NCBI GenBank assembly: GCA_029960085.1
Contig: JASCPG010000014.1
Span: forward strand, 1 to 50,244
Origin: Microbacteriaceae bacterium PS02067
GTDB taxonomy: Bacteria; Actinomycetota; Actinomycetes; Actinomycetales; Microbacteriaceae
Length of the DNA: 50,244 nt
Reading direction: 5' to 3'
Position numbers and translations under genes: made by a program. The notes under the pieces are model-generated. The model saw only the letters and a list, made by a program, of their open reading frames with translations, was not told the origin of the DNA and ran no database searches. Of this stretch, positions 24,901 through 34,545 are shown piece after piece (positions within the stretch are counted from its first letter, which is position 1; every line of letters starts with the position of its first letter).

Positions 24901-25440
24901 GTCACCGAGCAGAAGCTCGACGCGGTCGCCGTGCGGGACGTCGAGGCGGTCGAGCTGGTCGACATATGCCGCGAGCTGCATGAGCGCGGTGACGCGGGCG
25001 CGGCGGGCGAGCTTCGTGTCCTGCACGATCCAGCGCCCGTCCTCCCCGCGCAGGAGGAAGTCTGCGAACCCGACGAACTCGTCGGTGGCGAACACGGCCT
25101 GGTAGACGACGTCGACCCGCGGGTCGGCGAGCGCCGCATTGGTCGCGGCGACGGCAGCGGCGATCGCCTCGGCATCCGACGAGCGGGTCTCGGGCAACTC
25201 CACCACGCGCCCGGCCCCCGGGAATGCCGCCCGATAGGCGTCGAGCTGGCGTAGCTCGTGTTGGGTGCCGAGCCGGCCGGCGCGGGCGAGGGTCTCATCC
25301 TCGGGTTCGACGACCTCCGGCACACGCCCGAGCTTCGCGTCGATCCTGCGGAGCCAGGCGAACTCGCACTCGGCCGCGGCTTTGAGGTCGCTCGCGCTCC
25401 AGACGACCCGCCGTTCGTCGCCCTGTTCGATGAGTCTCAT
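21913..25440 (-). CDS. TM0106-family RecB-like nuclease fused to SF1 helicase
   Basis: The 1175-aa protein has three enzymatic modules. Residues 1-200 form a RecB-type nuclease with intact motifs: GFAD (Asp127), QDTK (Asp141, Lys143) and QLAAY (Gln155, Tyr159). C234, C237 and C240 may bind metal. Residues about 335-510 are an RNase H-like exonuclease domain (DFEGD at 342-346, HYAPYE, NRYDCVSTRRL). Residues about 780-1170 are a superfamily 1 helicase: Walker A GPPGTGKT near 800, DEAG box near 908, and C-terminal LNVAISRAEHTAYVVYG. It probably acts in DNA repair or nucleic-acid processing. A GAAGGG site precedes the ATG, with a TAGGGT box 18 nt upstream. Confidence 0.88.
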   Translation of the reverse strand: MRLIEQGDERRVVWSASDLKAAAECEFAWLRRIDAKLGRVPEVVEPEDETLARAGRLGTQHELRQLDAYRAAFPGAGRVVELPETRSSDAEAIAAAVAATNAALADPRVDVVYQAVFATDEFVGFADFLLRGEDGRWIVQDTKLARRARVTALMQLAAYVDQLDRLDVPHGDRVELLLGDGTTSEHRVRDLMPVFRLRRERLRALIADRDLASGATGAPIPWGDERGDLRVIACGRCATCGAEVVTHRDLLLVAGMRPVQRDRLRSAGIRTIDDLAGAREAPERMSWDTFTGLRTQARLQLDSPAGGVGEATDPHAVPTYEVFFPKAIGALPRPDHGDIFFDFEGDPLYTETPPPGGAPQWGIDYLFGWVDDTEQYTALWAHTFGEERQAFEAFLDVVALRRRAHPGMHIYHYAPYETTHLLAMAARYGVREAEVDQLLREGVFVDLYPVVRRALRVGSRSYSIKKLEPLYMGDEVRTSDVQRGDDSIVKYVEARTLVDAGEDAAGRAVLDDLADYNRYDCVSTRRLRDWLVERAREAHLTPSADIDQNERPYEPSHRAETLSRLAGDAALAAAPDDRAVAALKLGSAAIDYYPREAKTFWATHFLRLREPVSVWEDTRDVVVFDHDRSRVLTDWHVPEGARVQRRVVELRGDLAPGTKLTADTSTYVLYELPTPFPLDTSPRWIHAARTVRVVDALEDGVIVEENSLAGFTWQELPIALTPPAPPQAGSQQAAIDHWADRVIEASPEASDAFPHDAATDLLLRRAPRTRGGALVRGTGTDVDDIVRSVHDLDHSYLAVQGPPGTGKTYVGSHVVARLVAEHGYRVGVVAQSHAVVENMLERIVAAGVPKAQVAKALKAGGAAEPPFTPIAKDGYAGFAAEHPEGFVIGGTAWDLSHPGRVPRGSLDLLVIDEAGQFSLASTIAVSVAAERLMLLGDPQQLPQVSQGTHPEPVDTSALGWVMDGASVIPEDRGYFLAQTRRMRPEVAEPVSQLSYEGRLAAHPSTSGRHLAGVESGVVPVPLGHTGNSTASPEEADAVVDIVRDLVGRTWTSAEGAEPRALRADDLIVVTPYNAQQVVVEEALTAAGFSDVPVGTVDKFQGQEAAVAIVSLAASSGRDAPRGLEFLLLQNRLNVAISRAEHTAYVVYGTGLLDDLPRTPDGVARLSAFARLVGAA

Positions 25441-25516
25441 GTCACCCTTCCGTCACCGACCCTAGCCGCGCCCACAGACACCCGCCCTTCAGCCTCGACC
25501 CACGCCCATCTCTCCT

Positions 25517-25598
25517 CCAAACTGCAGGAGCAGGTGTGACTGGTGTTGCCCCGAACGTCTTGTGAGCCACTCCCGCCCCACTCCGTCCTGCGGTTTGG
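25517..25598. repeat. 82-bp palindromic element, copy 1
   Basis: The ends are CCAAACTGCAGGA (25517-25529) and TCCTGCGGTTTGG (25586-25598), inverted with one mismatch. The interior arms are weakly complementary. Its flanks match those of copy 2. Confidence 0.75.
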
Positions 25599-25698
25599 CA
25601 AGCACCCGCCCCACGGGGCCCAGGCCCCGCCCGACCGACGCCCCCCCGGGCGCATCCGCCGCCCGCCCCTTCAGCGCCGACCCACGCCCGCCTCTCCC

Positions 25699-25780
25699 CC
25701 AAACTGCAGGAGCGGGTGTGACGGGTGTCGCCTCGACCGGCCCGTGAGCCACTCCCGCCCCACCCCGTCCTGCGGTTTGG
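25699..25780. repeat. 82-bp palindromic element, copy 2
   Basis: It has the same length and end sequences as copy 1, starting exactly 182 bp later. The interior GTGAGCCACTCCCGCCCCA is identical in both copies, while the outer linker has diverged, which points to an old duplication. Confidence 0.75.
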
Positions 25781-25838
25781 GGGCCCGAGGGCGGGGCCCA
25801 GCCCGGCGAGCGTGCGCCGCACCTGCCAGACTGGGCGT

Positions 25839-27908
<2,070 letters not shown>

Positions 27909-27944
27909 CTCCCAGGGGCCTCGGCGCCCGGCGGCCCAGACGCG

Positions 27945-28535
27945 TCAGGATTCCTTGGGAAGGATCCCGACGGCGATCGTGATGACCCAGGCGTCGCGCG
28001 ACGCGTCGACGAGCTCGTACTTCATGTTGCGGTCGGCGATCCAACCCTTGTGTCGGCCGGTGTCCAATCGCACGTGCTCCGGCGCGACGCGCACGCCGCG
28101 GCCGTCCGCTTCGAGCACGGCCTGCACGCGCACCCAGTGCTGCAGGAGGTCGGGAATGTTGTTCTCGTCGAAGAGCCGGGAGTGCCGTTGCATGGTGCGC
28201 ACGTCTGCCGCGTCCGGGGTGAGGTCGCGGATGTCGATGCCGAGCGGGAGCGCGGGGTCGCAGATCGCGACGACGGTCGCGGCGCGATAGCTGGCGGTCA
28301 CGATCGCGATGGGGAGTTCGACGCCGTCGCGTGAGGCGATGAGGCGCGTGTGGTAACCGAACCCGCGCGGCGCCTCGCGTTCGATCTTCACCTCGCGCAC
28401 CTCGCAGCCGAGCTTCGCCGCGATCAGCTCCTTCGCGAGGATGCGACGCCGGTCGTGGACCGTGGTCGCCGGGTCCCAGCCGAGTCGCGCCGAAACGCCC
28501 GCGGGAGTGTCCAGAAGCACCGTCTGCATAGCCAT
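27945..28535 (-). CDS. 4'-phosphopantetheinyl transferase superfamily protein, catalytic motif degraded
   Basis: The 196-aa protein follows the Sfp-type fold: a central strand with the metal site LPLGIDIRDL (Asp101) and the helix that normally reads W-x-x-K-E-A-x-x-K-A-x-G-x-G. Here that helix is HWVRVQAVLEADGRG (133-147), so the usual Lys, Glu and second Lys are Val137, Gln138 and Glu142, while Trp134, Ala139, Ala143, Gly145 and Gly147 are kept. Pantetheine transfer is therefore doubtful. CATGAT ends 6 nt before the ATG at 28535 and supports this start. No carrier-protein or synthase gene is nearby. Confidence 0.6.
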   Translation of the reverse strand: MAMQTVLLDTPAGVSARLGWDPATTVHDRRRILAKELIAAKLGCEVREVKIEREAPRGFGYHTRLIASRDGVELPIAIVTASYRAATVVAICDPALPLGIDIRDLTPDAADVRTMQRHSRLFDENNIPDLLQHWVRVQAVLEADGRGVRVAPEHVRLDTGRHKGWIADRNMKYELVDASRDAWVITIAVGILPKES

Positions 28536-28614
28536 TCCGCCATCATGACGCACGAGAGGGCCTCTCGGCCAACCCGACGCTCGTGGATAATCCCGGCAGT
28601 GCGAGACTGGAGGC

Positions 28615-29178
28615 ATGAAGCTGCTCGTCGCCGCCCTCGCGTCGGAACTCGTCGCGTTCGACCCCGACCCGGAGGGTTTCGAGCGACTCGTGACGGGACC
28701 GGGCAAGCTCCAGGCGACGTATGCGCTGACGCACCGGCTGGATGCCGCGGATGCCGCCCCCGTCGACGAGATCGTGGTCGTCGGGACCGCCGGGTCGCTC
28801 GACCCCGCCGTCTCGGGGCTCCACGAGATCGCGGCCGCGATCCAGCACGATGTGACCGACATCGACGGGATCGCCGGTCAGCACGTCTCCCTCCCGGCGC
28901 GCGTGGAGACCGGGCGCGGCACGGCGACGATCGCGACGGGCGACAGCTTCGTGGACGACGCGGATGCCGTGGCATCCATCCGTGCCCTCGGCGCGACCCT
29001 CGTCGATATGGAGACGTACGCGTACATCTGGGTGGCGCAGCGCTTCGGCATCCCGATCACGGTCCTGAAGGCGGTATCGGACAACGCCCAGGACGATGCG
29101 ATCACCGATTGGCGGGATGCCGTGGCGGCGTGCAGCGTACAGCTGCGGGCGGAAGTGCGCGAACGCTACAGGGTCTGA
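28615..29178 (+). CDS. Nucleosidase/phosphorylase superfamily protein (MTA/SAH nucleosidase-like)
   Basis: The 187-aa protein is a short member of the purine nucleoside phosphorylase/MTAN superfamily. It has VGTAGSLDP near residue 58, the ribose-binding motif VDMETYAY near 131-138, and KAVSDNAQDDA near 150-160 with the catalytic Asp of nucleosidases. It probably cleaves a purine nucleoside such as methylthioadenosine or S-adenosylhomocysteine; the exact substrate is open. TGGATAAT lies upstream, and GAGACT ends 6 nt before the ATG. Confidence 0.8.
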   Translation: MKLLVAALASELVAFDPDPEGFERLVTGPGKLQATYALTHRLDAADAAPVDEIVVVGTAGSLDPAVSGLHEIAAAIQHDVTDIDGIAGQHVSLPARVETGRGTATIATGDSFVDDADAVASIRALGATLVDMETYAYIWVAQRFGIPITVLKAVSDNAQDDAITDWRDAVAACSVQLRAEVRERYRV

Positions 29179-29237
29179 TCCCGATACCCTCTACTTGCCG
29201 CTGGACCACCGAAGAGCGGCCCGAACAGAGGACCACG

Positions 29238-30194
29238 ATGTCGACCACCCCGCCGACCGACCCCACCCAGCCGACCCCTGCTCCGAGCGACGCCCAGCCG
29301 ACGGAGGTCTATCCCCCCGCGACCGGCGGCTACGGTGCGTCGTACGCTGCTCCGGCCGCTCCGTCCGCACCGGAGTACGCCGCGCAAGCGCCCTACACCG
29401 CGCCGCCCGCCGCGCCCTACGATGCGACGGCCCCATACGGCACACCCGCCGGCTATTCGGCAGTCCCCTCCTACGGCGCACGCGCCGGCTACCCGGCGCC
29501 GACCGGCCCCGACACCCGGTCGAAGGGTGTCGCCTGGACGGCGTTGATCCTCGCGGTCGCCGGCATCCTCCTGTGCCTACTGGGCTTCGTCCCCCTGCCG
29601 TGGCTGGGGTTCTTCGCGGTGCTGATCGGTTCGGTCGCGCTCCTCGCCGCGTTCGTCGTCTCGATCGTGGGACTCGTCGGACGGCGCAACGGCGGCAAGG
29701 GGCTGAGCGTCACGGCACTCGTCCTGTCCGTCGTCGGGTCGGTGGTCGCCGGTTTCGCGCTCCTCGCCTCCCTGATCTTCGTCGGCATCGCCACCGTGAA
29801 CACGTCGATCGACTCGTTGCCGAGCACGCAGACCTCGGACGAGGCATCCGACGGCAGTTCGGGGACAACCGACGATTCCGCCACGACGGATGACACGACC
29901 GACGGTTCGGCCGATCAGTCCGCATCCGAGGCGGCGTACCTCGCAGCGGTCCGGCCCGAAGTCAACGACATCATGATGGGCCTCAGTTCGTCCGTGACGT
30001 CTGCGGACATCGAGAAGCTGTTCCCCGACGAGTCCCTGCTGCTGATCGGACGCGCTCTGCTCGTCACCGGCGAGAGCGGCATCGACTCGATGCTCGACTC
30101 GACGGTCGAGGCAGCCGGCGGCGCAGTGACGGCCGACCAGGTGCGCCCGCTGTACGAGGCGATCTACCAGGCAGCGGACGCGTACCTGCGCTGA
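29238..30194 (+). CDS. Pro/Ala/Tyr-rich DUF4190-like membrane protein
   Basis: The 318-aa protein has a disordered N-terminus of about 95 residues rich in Pro, Ala, Thr and Tyr. Two or three membrane helices follow (about 100-180, with WTALILAVAGILLCLLGF and SVTALVLSVVGSVVAGFALL). Next comes an acidic Ser/Thr/Asp linker (about 195-235) and a C-terminal soluble domain of about 80 residues. The helical part resembles DUF4190 proteins. The function is unknown. AGAGGACC precedes the ATG at 29238; a longer in-frame upstream ORF overlaps the nucleosidase gene and is an artefact. Confidence 0.75.
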   Translation: MSTTPPTDPTQPTPAPSDAQPTEVYPPATGGYGASYAAPAAPSAPEYAAQAPYTAPPAAPYDATAPYGTPAGYSAVPSYGARAGYPAPTGPDTRSKGVAWTALILAVAGILLCLLGFVPLPWLGFFAVLIGSVALLAAFVVSIVGLVGRRNGGKGLSVTALVLSVVGSVVAGFALLASLIFVGIATVNTSIDSLPSTQTSDEASDGSSGTTDDSATTDDTTDGSADQSASEAAYLAAVRPEVNDIMMGLSSSVTSADIEKLFPDESLLLIGRALLVTGESGIDSMLDSTVEAAGGAVTADQVRPLYEAIYQAADAYLR

Positions 30195-30207
30195 TCCGGC
30201 GGCGCCC

Positions 30208-30242
30208 GTCGCGCGATGCGTGAGCATCGTGCATCGCGCGAC
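30208..30242. terminator. 12-bp inverted repeat between convergent genes
   Basis: GTCGCGCGATGC (30208-30219) and GCATCGCGCGAC (30231-30242) are perfect arms with an 11-nt loop, between the DUF4190-like and sbcC stop codons. There is no T-run. It is a probable bidirectional transcription end. Confidence 0.55.
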
Positions 30243-30264
30243 GGCCGACGCCCCGGATTGAGCG

Positions 30265-33200
30265 TCAGGGTGCGGCGGGCGCGTCCTGCCGAATGACGCT
30301 CGGACCTTGCGGGGTCCCCTCGACGACGAGCTGTGCGGGGAGCTGCTCCTTCATCGCCTCGACGTGGCTGATCACCCCGACGGTGCGTCCGCCGGCACGG
30401 AGCGCGTCGAGCGTGCGCATGGCGAGCTCTAGCGTCTCGGGGTCGAGCGAGCCGAAGCCCTCGTCGACGAACAGGGTGTCGAGCCGGATCCCGCCCGCCC
30501 GCGAGGTGACGACCTCGCCGAGGCCGAGGGCCAGGGCGAGGGAGGCGAGGAAGGTCTCCCCACCGGACAGCGACTGCGGCGTGCGCAGGCGCCCCGTGTG
30601 AGCGTCGAGCACGTCGATGCCGAGGCCCGAGGCGCGCCCGCGCGCGGCACGCGCGTCGGAGTGGTGCAGCGAGTACCGACCCGCCGACATCTCGCTGAGG
30701 TGGAGGTTCGCCGCAGTGACGATCTCCTCGAGTTCCGCCGCGAGCACGAACGTCTCGAGATCCATCTTCATGGTGTTCGGCGCACGGCCCGCGACGGTGT
30801 CCGCCAGCCGAGTGATGGATGCCGCGTCGCGCTCGACCTCGGCGACGGCCGCAGCGGCGCCGTCGGCGTCGACGGCGAGCGCGCGCAGTCGCTCTGCCGT
30901 GTTCTCCGCGTCGCGGTGCGCGGCGATCGCGTCGGTGCGCGCGGCATCGGTCTCCACGGCGGTGCGCACGGCGGCCTCGACCGCGGCCTCGTCGATCTCG
31001 TCCCCTTCGTCGACGAGTTCGAGTTCGAGTTCGAGCAGGCGCTGCCGGGTGGCGGTGAGGTCGGCGGCGTGGCCGGCTGCCTGCGCGTCGAGGTCGTCGA
31101 TCGTCGCCGCATCGAGGAAAGCCGCCCGCACGGCATCCGCGCCGTCGAAGGGGCTCCTCGCGAGCTCCCGCTCGACGTCGGCCCGGACTGTCGTGAGGGT
31201 GCGCGTGCGTTCCTGCGCCAGCGCTCGCGCGTCCGCGAGATCGCGCGCGCGCCGGCGTTCTGCCTCGCCGTCCGAGACACGCGCGGCGACCGAGGCGGCA
31301 TCACCCCGGGCTTCCGCCACGGCGGCAGCCATGCGGGCGATGTCGGATTCGATGGCGGAGCGCGCTTCGCGGTCGGCGGTGCGCCGGACATCGGTCTCCG
31401 CGCGCGCGGCCTCGTCCCGCGTCTGCTGCGCGTCGAGGTCGGTGCGCTCTGCGAGCAGCGCGTCGCGCCGCACGGCGGCGGCGTCGGCGGCCTCTGACGC
31501 GCGACGCACCTCGGCGAGCAACTCCTCGGCGACGTCCTCCGTCTTGCCGCCCGAACGCGCGCGCGCCGCGCTGAGGTCGTCGCGGAGCCGCCGGGCAACC
31601 TCCGCGGCGGCGGTCGCCGCAGACGACGCACGCTCGCGCTCGCGCTCCGCCGCAGCGACATCCTCATCGGTGACGCTGTCCGGCTCGCGCGGCGCGAGGT
31701 GCGGATGCGTCGTCGATCCGCAGACCGCGCACGGGTCGCCCGGGGCGAGGTCCGCTGCGAGCTCTCCTGCGTAGCCGTCGAGGCGTCGCTGGAGCAGCCG
31801 CCGCACGTGCAGCGCGGCCGCGACGTCCACGTCGATCGCGGCCTGATGCGCGCGCTCCGCGGCCGCGCTCCGTTCACTCAGCCGCGCGACCTCCCGTGCG
31901 GCGGCGAGCTGTGCGGCGAGCTCGTCGTGGCGCTGGCGGAGGTCGTCCTGGCGCGCCGCCTCGTCCCGGGCCGCCGCGAGGCGCTCGTCGAGGGCGGCGC
32001 GAGCGGCGGGGATGCCCGCGAGCCGGGCATCGAGAGCCCCGAGCTCCTCCGAGGCCGCGCCGATCGCGGCGGCGAGTTCCGCCGATCGCGTGTGCAGCGC
32101 GTCGAGCTCGCGCTCCTGCGCGGCGGCGGCCTCCCAGCGGGCGAGATCGACGGCCAGTCGCTCGAGGTGCGCCGCGAGGTCTGCGGATGCCTCACCGCCG
32201 GCATCGGTCCAGCGAGCGAGTGCATCGCGTTCGGCTTCGACGGCGGCGGTGACATCGGCCTCGGCGCGCGCGAACGCATCGAGGGGCGCGCGCAGTGCCT
32301 GCGCGGCGCGGGCGAGGACGACCCGTTCCCGCAGCTCCGCGATCTCGGGGACGCGGGCTTCGAGCGTCGTGAGCGCGTCACGCATCGCCTCGCGCTCGCG
32401 CCCGCGCTGGTACCGGGCGGCGAGCGCCGCGTGTCGCGCGACGGCCGCAGTGTGGGCTTCGTCGGCCCGCGTGCGCGCGGTGAGCCCCTGTTCGACGTGG
32501 TAGTCGGCGCGCACCTGAGCGGCCACGAGCGCACCGCGCCGCTCGTCGAGGGAGGACGCCGTCTCGGCATCCGCCCCGTCGGGGTCCGGTTCACCGCCCA
32601 GTGCGTGCTCGTCGACGAGACGTTCGGCAAGGGCGACGAGCGTCTCGGCCCGGGTCGTCGCGGCATCGCGCGTCACCCGCGCCTCACGCCTGCGTACTTC
32701 GAGAGCTTCGCGGTAGTCCTCGAAGCGGCGCGTTCCGAAGAGTGTCCGCAGCAGGGTCTGTCGTTCGTCGCCGGGGGCGAGCAGGAACCGCGAGAACTTG
32801 TTCTGCGCGAGCAGGATCACCTGCTGGAATTGCTGCGCGTTGAGCCCCAGCACCTCCCCGAGCGTCTCGCCGACCGTGCGGGGCTTCGCTGCCCTCCCGA
32901 CCCAGACTCCCCCGACGAGCTCTTCCAGTTCGGCGCGCGCAGGCTCCGTTGTGAGCCCGCCGCCGCGCTTGGCGGGCCGCTCGTACTCGGGCGCGCGGGT
33001 GACGCGCCAGCGCGTGTCGCCGGCGGTGAACTCGAGCCGCACCTCGGTCGGGTCGGTCACGAAGCTGTGGTCGCTGCGGAGCCGCTTCTCGCCTCCCTCG
33101 TAGCGCGGCACCGTGCCATAGAGCGCGAAGCTCACGCCGTCGAGGATGCTCGATTTGCCGGTGCCCGTGCGCCCGGAGATCAGGAACAGTCCGTCCCGAT

Positions 33201-33276
33201 CGAAGGCGTCGAAGTCGACCCGCTGCGTCTCGCGGAACGGGCCGAACCCGGTGAGCTCGAGCGCGTGCAGCTTCAC
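30265..33276 (-). CDS. sbcC: Nuclease complex ATPase subunit SbcC (Rad50-like)
   Basis: The 1003-aa SMC-like ATPase partners SbcD in opening hairpins and processing DNA ends. Walker A is GRTGTGKSSILDGVSFALYG (about residues 33-52). Long coiled-coil arms surround a zinc-hook CAVC near residue 515, in the exact middle. The C-terminus has the signature LSGGETFLASLALALGLGE and Walker B LFVDEGFGSLDPETL. The start is GTG at 33276, overlapping the sbcD stop by GTGA; upstream in-frame sequence is antisense to sbcD. Confidence 0.95.
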   Translation of the reverse strand: MKLHALELTGFGPFRETQRVDFDAFDRDGLFLISGRTGTGKSSILDGVSFALYGTVPRYEGGEKRLRSDHSFVTDPTEVRLEFTAGDTRWRVTRAPEYERPAKRGGGLTTEPARAELEELVGGVWVGRAAKPRTVGETLGEVLGLNAQQFQQVILLAQNKFSRFLLAPGDERQTLLRTLFGTRRFEDYREALEVRRREARVTRDAATTRAETLVALAERLVDEHALGGEPDPDGADAETASSLDERRGALVAAQVRADYHVEQGLTARTRADEAHTAAVARHAALAARYQRGREREAMRDALTTLEARVPEIAELRERVVLARAAQALRAPLDAFARAEADVTAAVEAERDALARWTDAGGEASADLAAHLERLAVDLARWEAAAAQERELDALHTRSAELAAAIGAASEELGALDARLAGIPAARAALDERLAAARDEAARQDDLRQRHDELAAQLAAAREVARLSERSAAAERAHQAAIDVDVAAALHVRRLLQRRLDGYAGELAADLAPGDPCAVCGSTTHPHLAPREPDSVTDEDVAAAERERERASSAATAAAEVARRLRDDLSAARARSGGKTEDVAEELLAEVRRASEAADAAAVRRDALLAERTDLDAQQTRDEAARAETDVRRTADREARSAIESDIARMAAAVAEARGDAASVAARVSDGEAERRRARDLADARALAQERTRTLTTVRADVERELARSPFDGADAVRAAFLDAATIDDLDAQAAGHAADLTATRQRLLELELELVDEGDEIDEAAVEAAVRTAVETDAARTDAIAAHRDAENTAERLRALAVDADGAAAAVAEVERDAASITRLADTVAGRAPNTMKMDLETFVLAAELEEIVTAANLHLSEMSAGRYSLHHSDARAARGRASGLGIDVLDAHTGRLRTPQSLSGGETFLASLALALGLGEVVTSRAGGIRLDTLFVDEGFGSLDPETLELAMRTLDALRAGGRTVGVISHVEAMKEQLPAQLVVEGTPQGPSVIRQDAPAAP

Positions 33277-34445
33277 CCGGGTGCCCCGACGCGCACGCGC
33301 TCGTCGGCGCGCACCCGCACGTGCTCGTCGAACACGTCGCGCAGAAGCTCCGACTCGCGCTCGGTCGCCCCCTCCCCCGCCCGTACGTGGACGAGGAAGG
33401 CCTCGACGAGTTCGGCGTCGGAGCGGGCGGAGCGGACACGTTGCACATACGTGCGCTCGTCGCCCTCCGTGCGCGCCAGCGGCGCGTGGACGACCTTCGC
33501 GCAGAACGGGAACCGCTCCTGCAGCCGCCGCATGGGGTCGGCCTGCGGCAGGTCGTCGGTGTATTCGACCGAGACCCAGGCATCCTCGTCGCCGGCGAGG
33601 TCCGGATCGACGAGCAGATCGTCGAAGCGCCCGCGCAGCGTGCGCACCCGGCGCGGCACGGGGAGCTCGAGCCACCGCGCGTCGGCGTACCCGTCGGCAT
33701 CCAGCTCGACGAGCCACGACCCGCGCGGCTTGTCGCCCTCGCCGAAGCTGTAGTGCAGCGGGGCACCGGCGTACCGGATGTGCGGTGCGAGCCGGTTGCG
33801 GCCGTGGATGTGGCCGAGTGCGACGTAGTCGACGCCCGCGAAGGTCGTGAGCGGGACGACGTCGAGGCCGCCCTGCTGGATGTCGCGCTCGAGATGCGGC
33901 GTCGGCTCGACGCCCGCGGCGAAACAGTGCGCGACCGCAACCGAGCGTCCACCGCGTGCGGCGAGGTCGGCGCGGACGAGATCCATCGCGTGCCCGAGCG
34001 CCGCCGCCTGCGTGCGCGCGTCGGGCCAGACGTGGCGCAGGAGCGCCGGCTCGAGGAACGGGATGCCGTAGACGTGCACCGGTCCGTCGGCGTCGTCGAT
34101 CGTGATCGGCGTGCCGACCGCCTCGGGGTCGGTGAGTACGTGGATGCCTTCGCGCAGGAGCCCCGCTTGGAACCCGAGCCGTGCGGCGGAGTCGTGGTTG
34201 CCGCTCGTCACGACGACGCGGGCCCCCGTGTCGGCGAGGGCGGCGAGCGTGTCGGAGAGGAGCCCGTAGCAGGCCGCGGCAGGCGTCGCGGAGTCGAACA
34301 CGTCGCCGGCGACGATCACGACGTCGACGTCGTTCTCCCGCACCTGCGTCGTCAGCGTCTCGAGCACGCCGCGGAGCGCATCGAGCGTCGAATGACCGTG
34401 GAAGGTCCGCCCGATGTGCCAGTCCGAGGTGTGCAGGATGCGCAT
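33273..34445 (-). CDS. sbcD: Exonuclease subunit SbcD (Mre11-like)
   Basis: The 390-aa metallophosphoesterase carries the five-part metal site: HTSDWHIGRTFHG (residues 5-17), VIVAGDVFDS, TSGNHDSAARLGF, VAHCFAAG and GHIHGRNRL. The C-terminal capping domain follows. With SbcC it forms the Mre11-Rad50-type nuclease. TACCGT (34452-34457) ends 6 nt before the ATG, so the sbcDC operon is likely leaderless. Confidence 0.95.
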   Translation of the reverse strand: MRILHTSDWHIGRTFHGHSTLDALRGVLETLTTQVRENDVDVVIVAGDVFDSATPAAACYGLLSDTLAALADTGARVVVTSGNHDSAARLGFQAGLLREGIHVLTDPEAVGTPITIDDADGPVHVYGIPFLEPALLRHVWPDARTQAAALGHAMDLVRADLAARGGRSVAVAHCFAAGVEPTPHLERDIQQGGLDVVPLTTFAGVDYVALGHIHGRNRLAPHIRYAGAPLHYSFGEGDKPRGSWLVELDADGYADARWLELPVPRRVRTLRGRFDDLLVDPDLAGDEDAWVSVEYTDDLPQADPMRRLQERFPFCAKVVHAPLARTEGDERTYVQRVRSARSDAELVEAFLVHVRAGEGATERESELLRDVFDEHVRVRADERVRVGAPG

Positions 34446-34545
34446 GCCCCCACGGTAGATCGGGGCTCCGACATCGCTCCCGAGGCCCGCCGCGCCCCGC
34501 GGGATCGACGCCCGGCATCCGACCGCAGGGCCCGGTGCGCGGCTC

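Larger units (their letters stand above)
25441..25838. other. Gene-free divergent spacer with tandem palindromes
   Basis: This 398-bp spacer separates the divergent nuclease-helicase and nadE genes. It holds a tandem duplication of about 120 bp at a period of 182 bp, each unit carrying an 82-bp palindromic element (listed separately). The promoters of both genes lie at its edges. No convincing ORF is present. Confidence 0.65.

Noticed and set aside
22018..25254. 1078-codon open frame on the plus strand inside the nuclease-helicase gene
   Set aside because: It is the mirror of a real gene with intact catalytic motifs; His/Arg/Glu-rich translation without domains.
25441..25838. CRISPR-like array
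   Set aside because: Only two repeat units, long and palindromic, without regular short spacers or cas genes.
33277..34518. Upstream extension of the sbcC frame
   Set aside because: It overlaps sbcD completely on the same strand in another frame and is Arg-rich; the GTGA coupling gives the real start.
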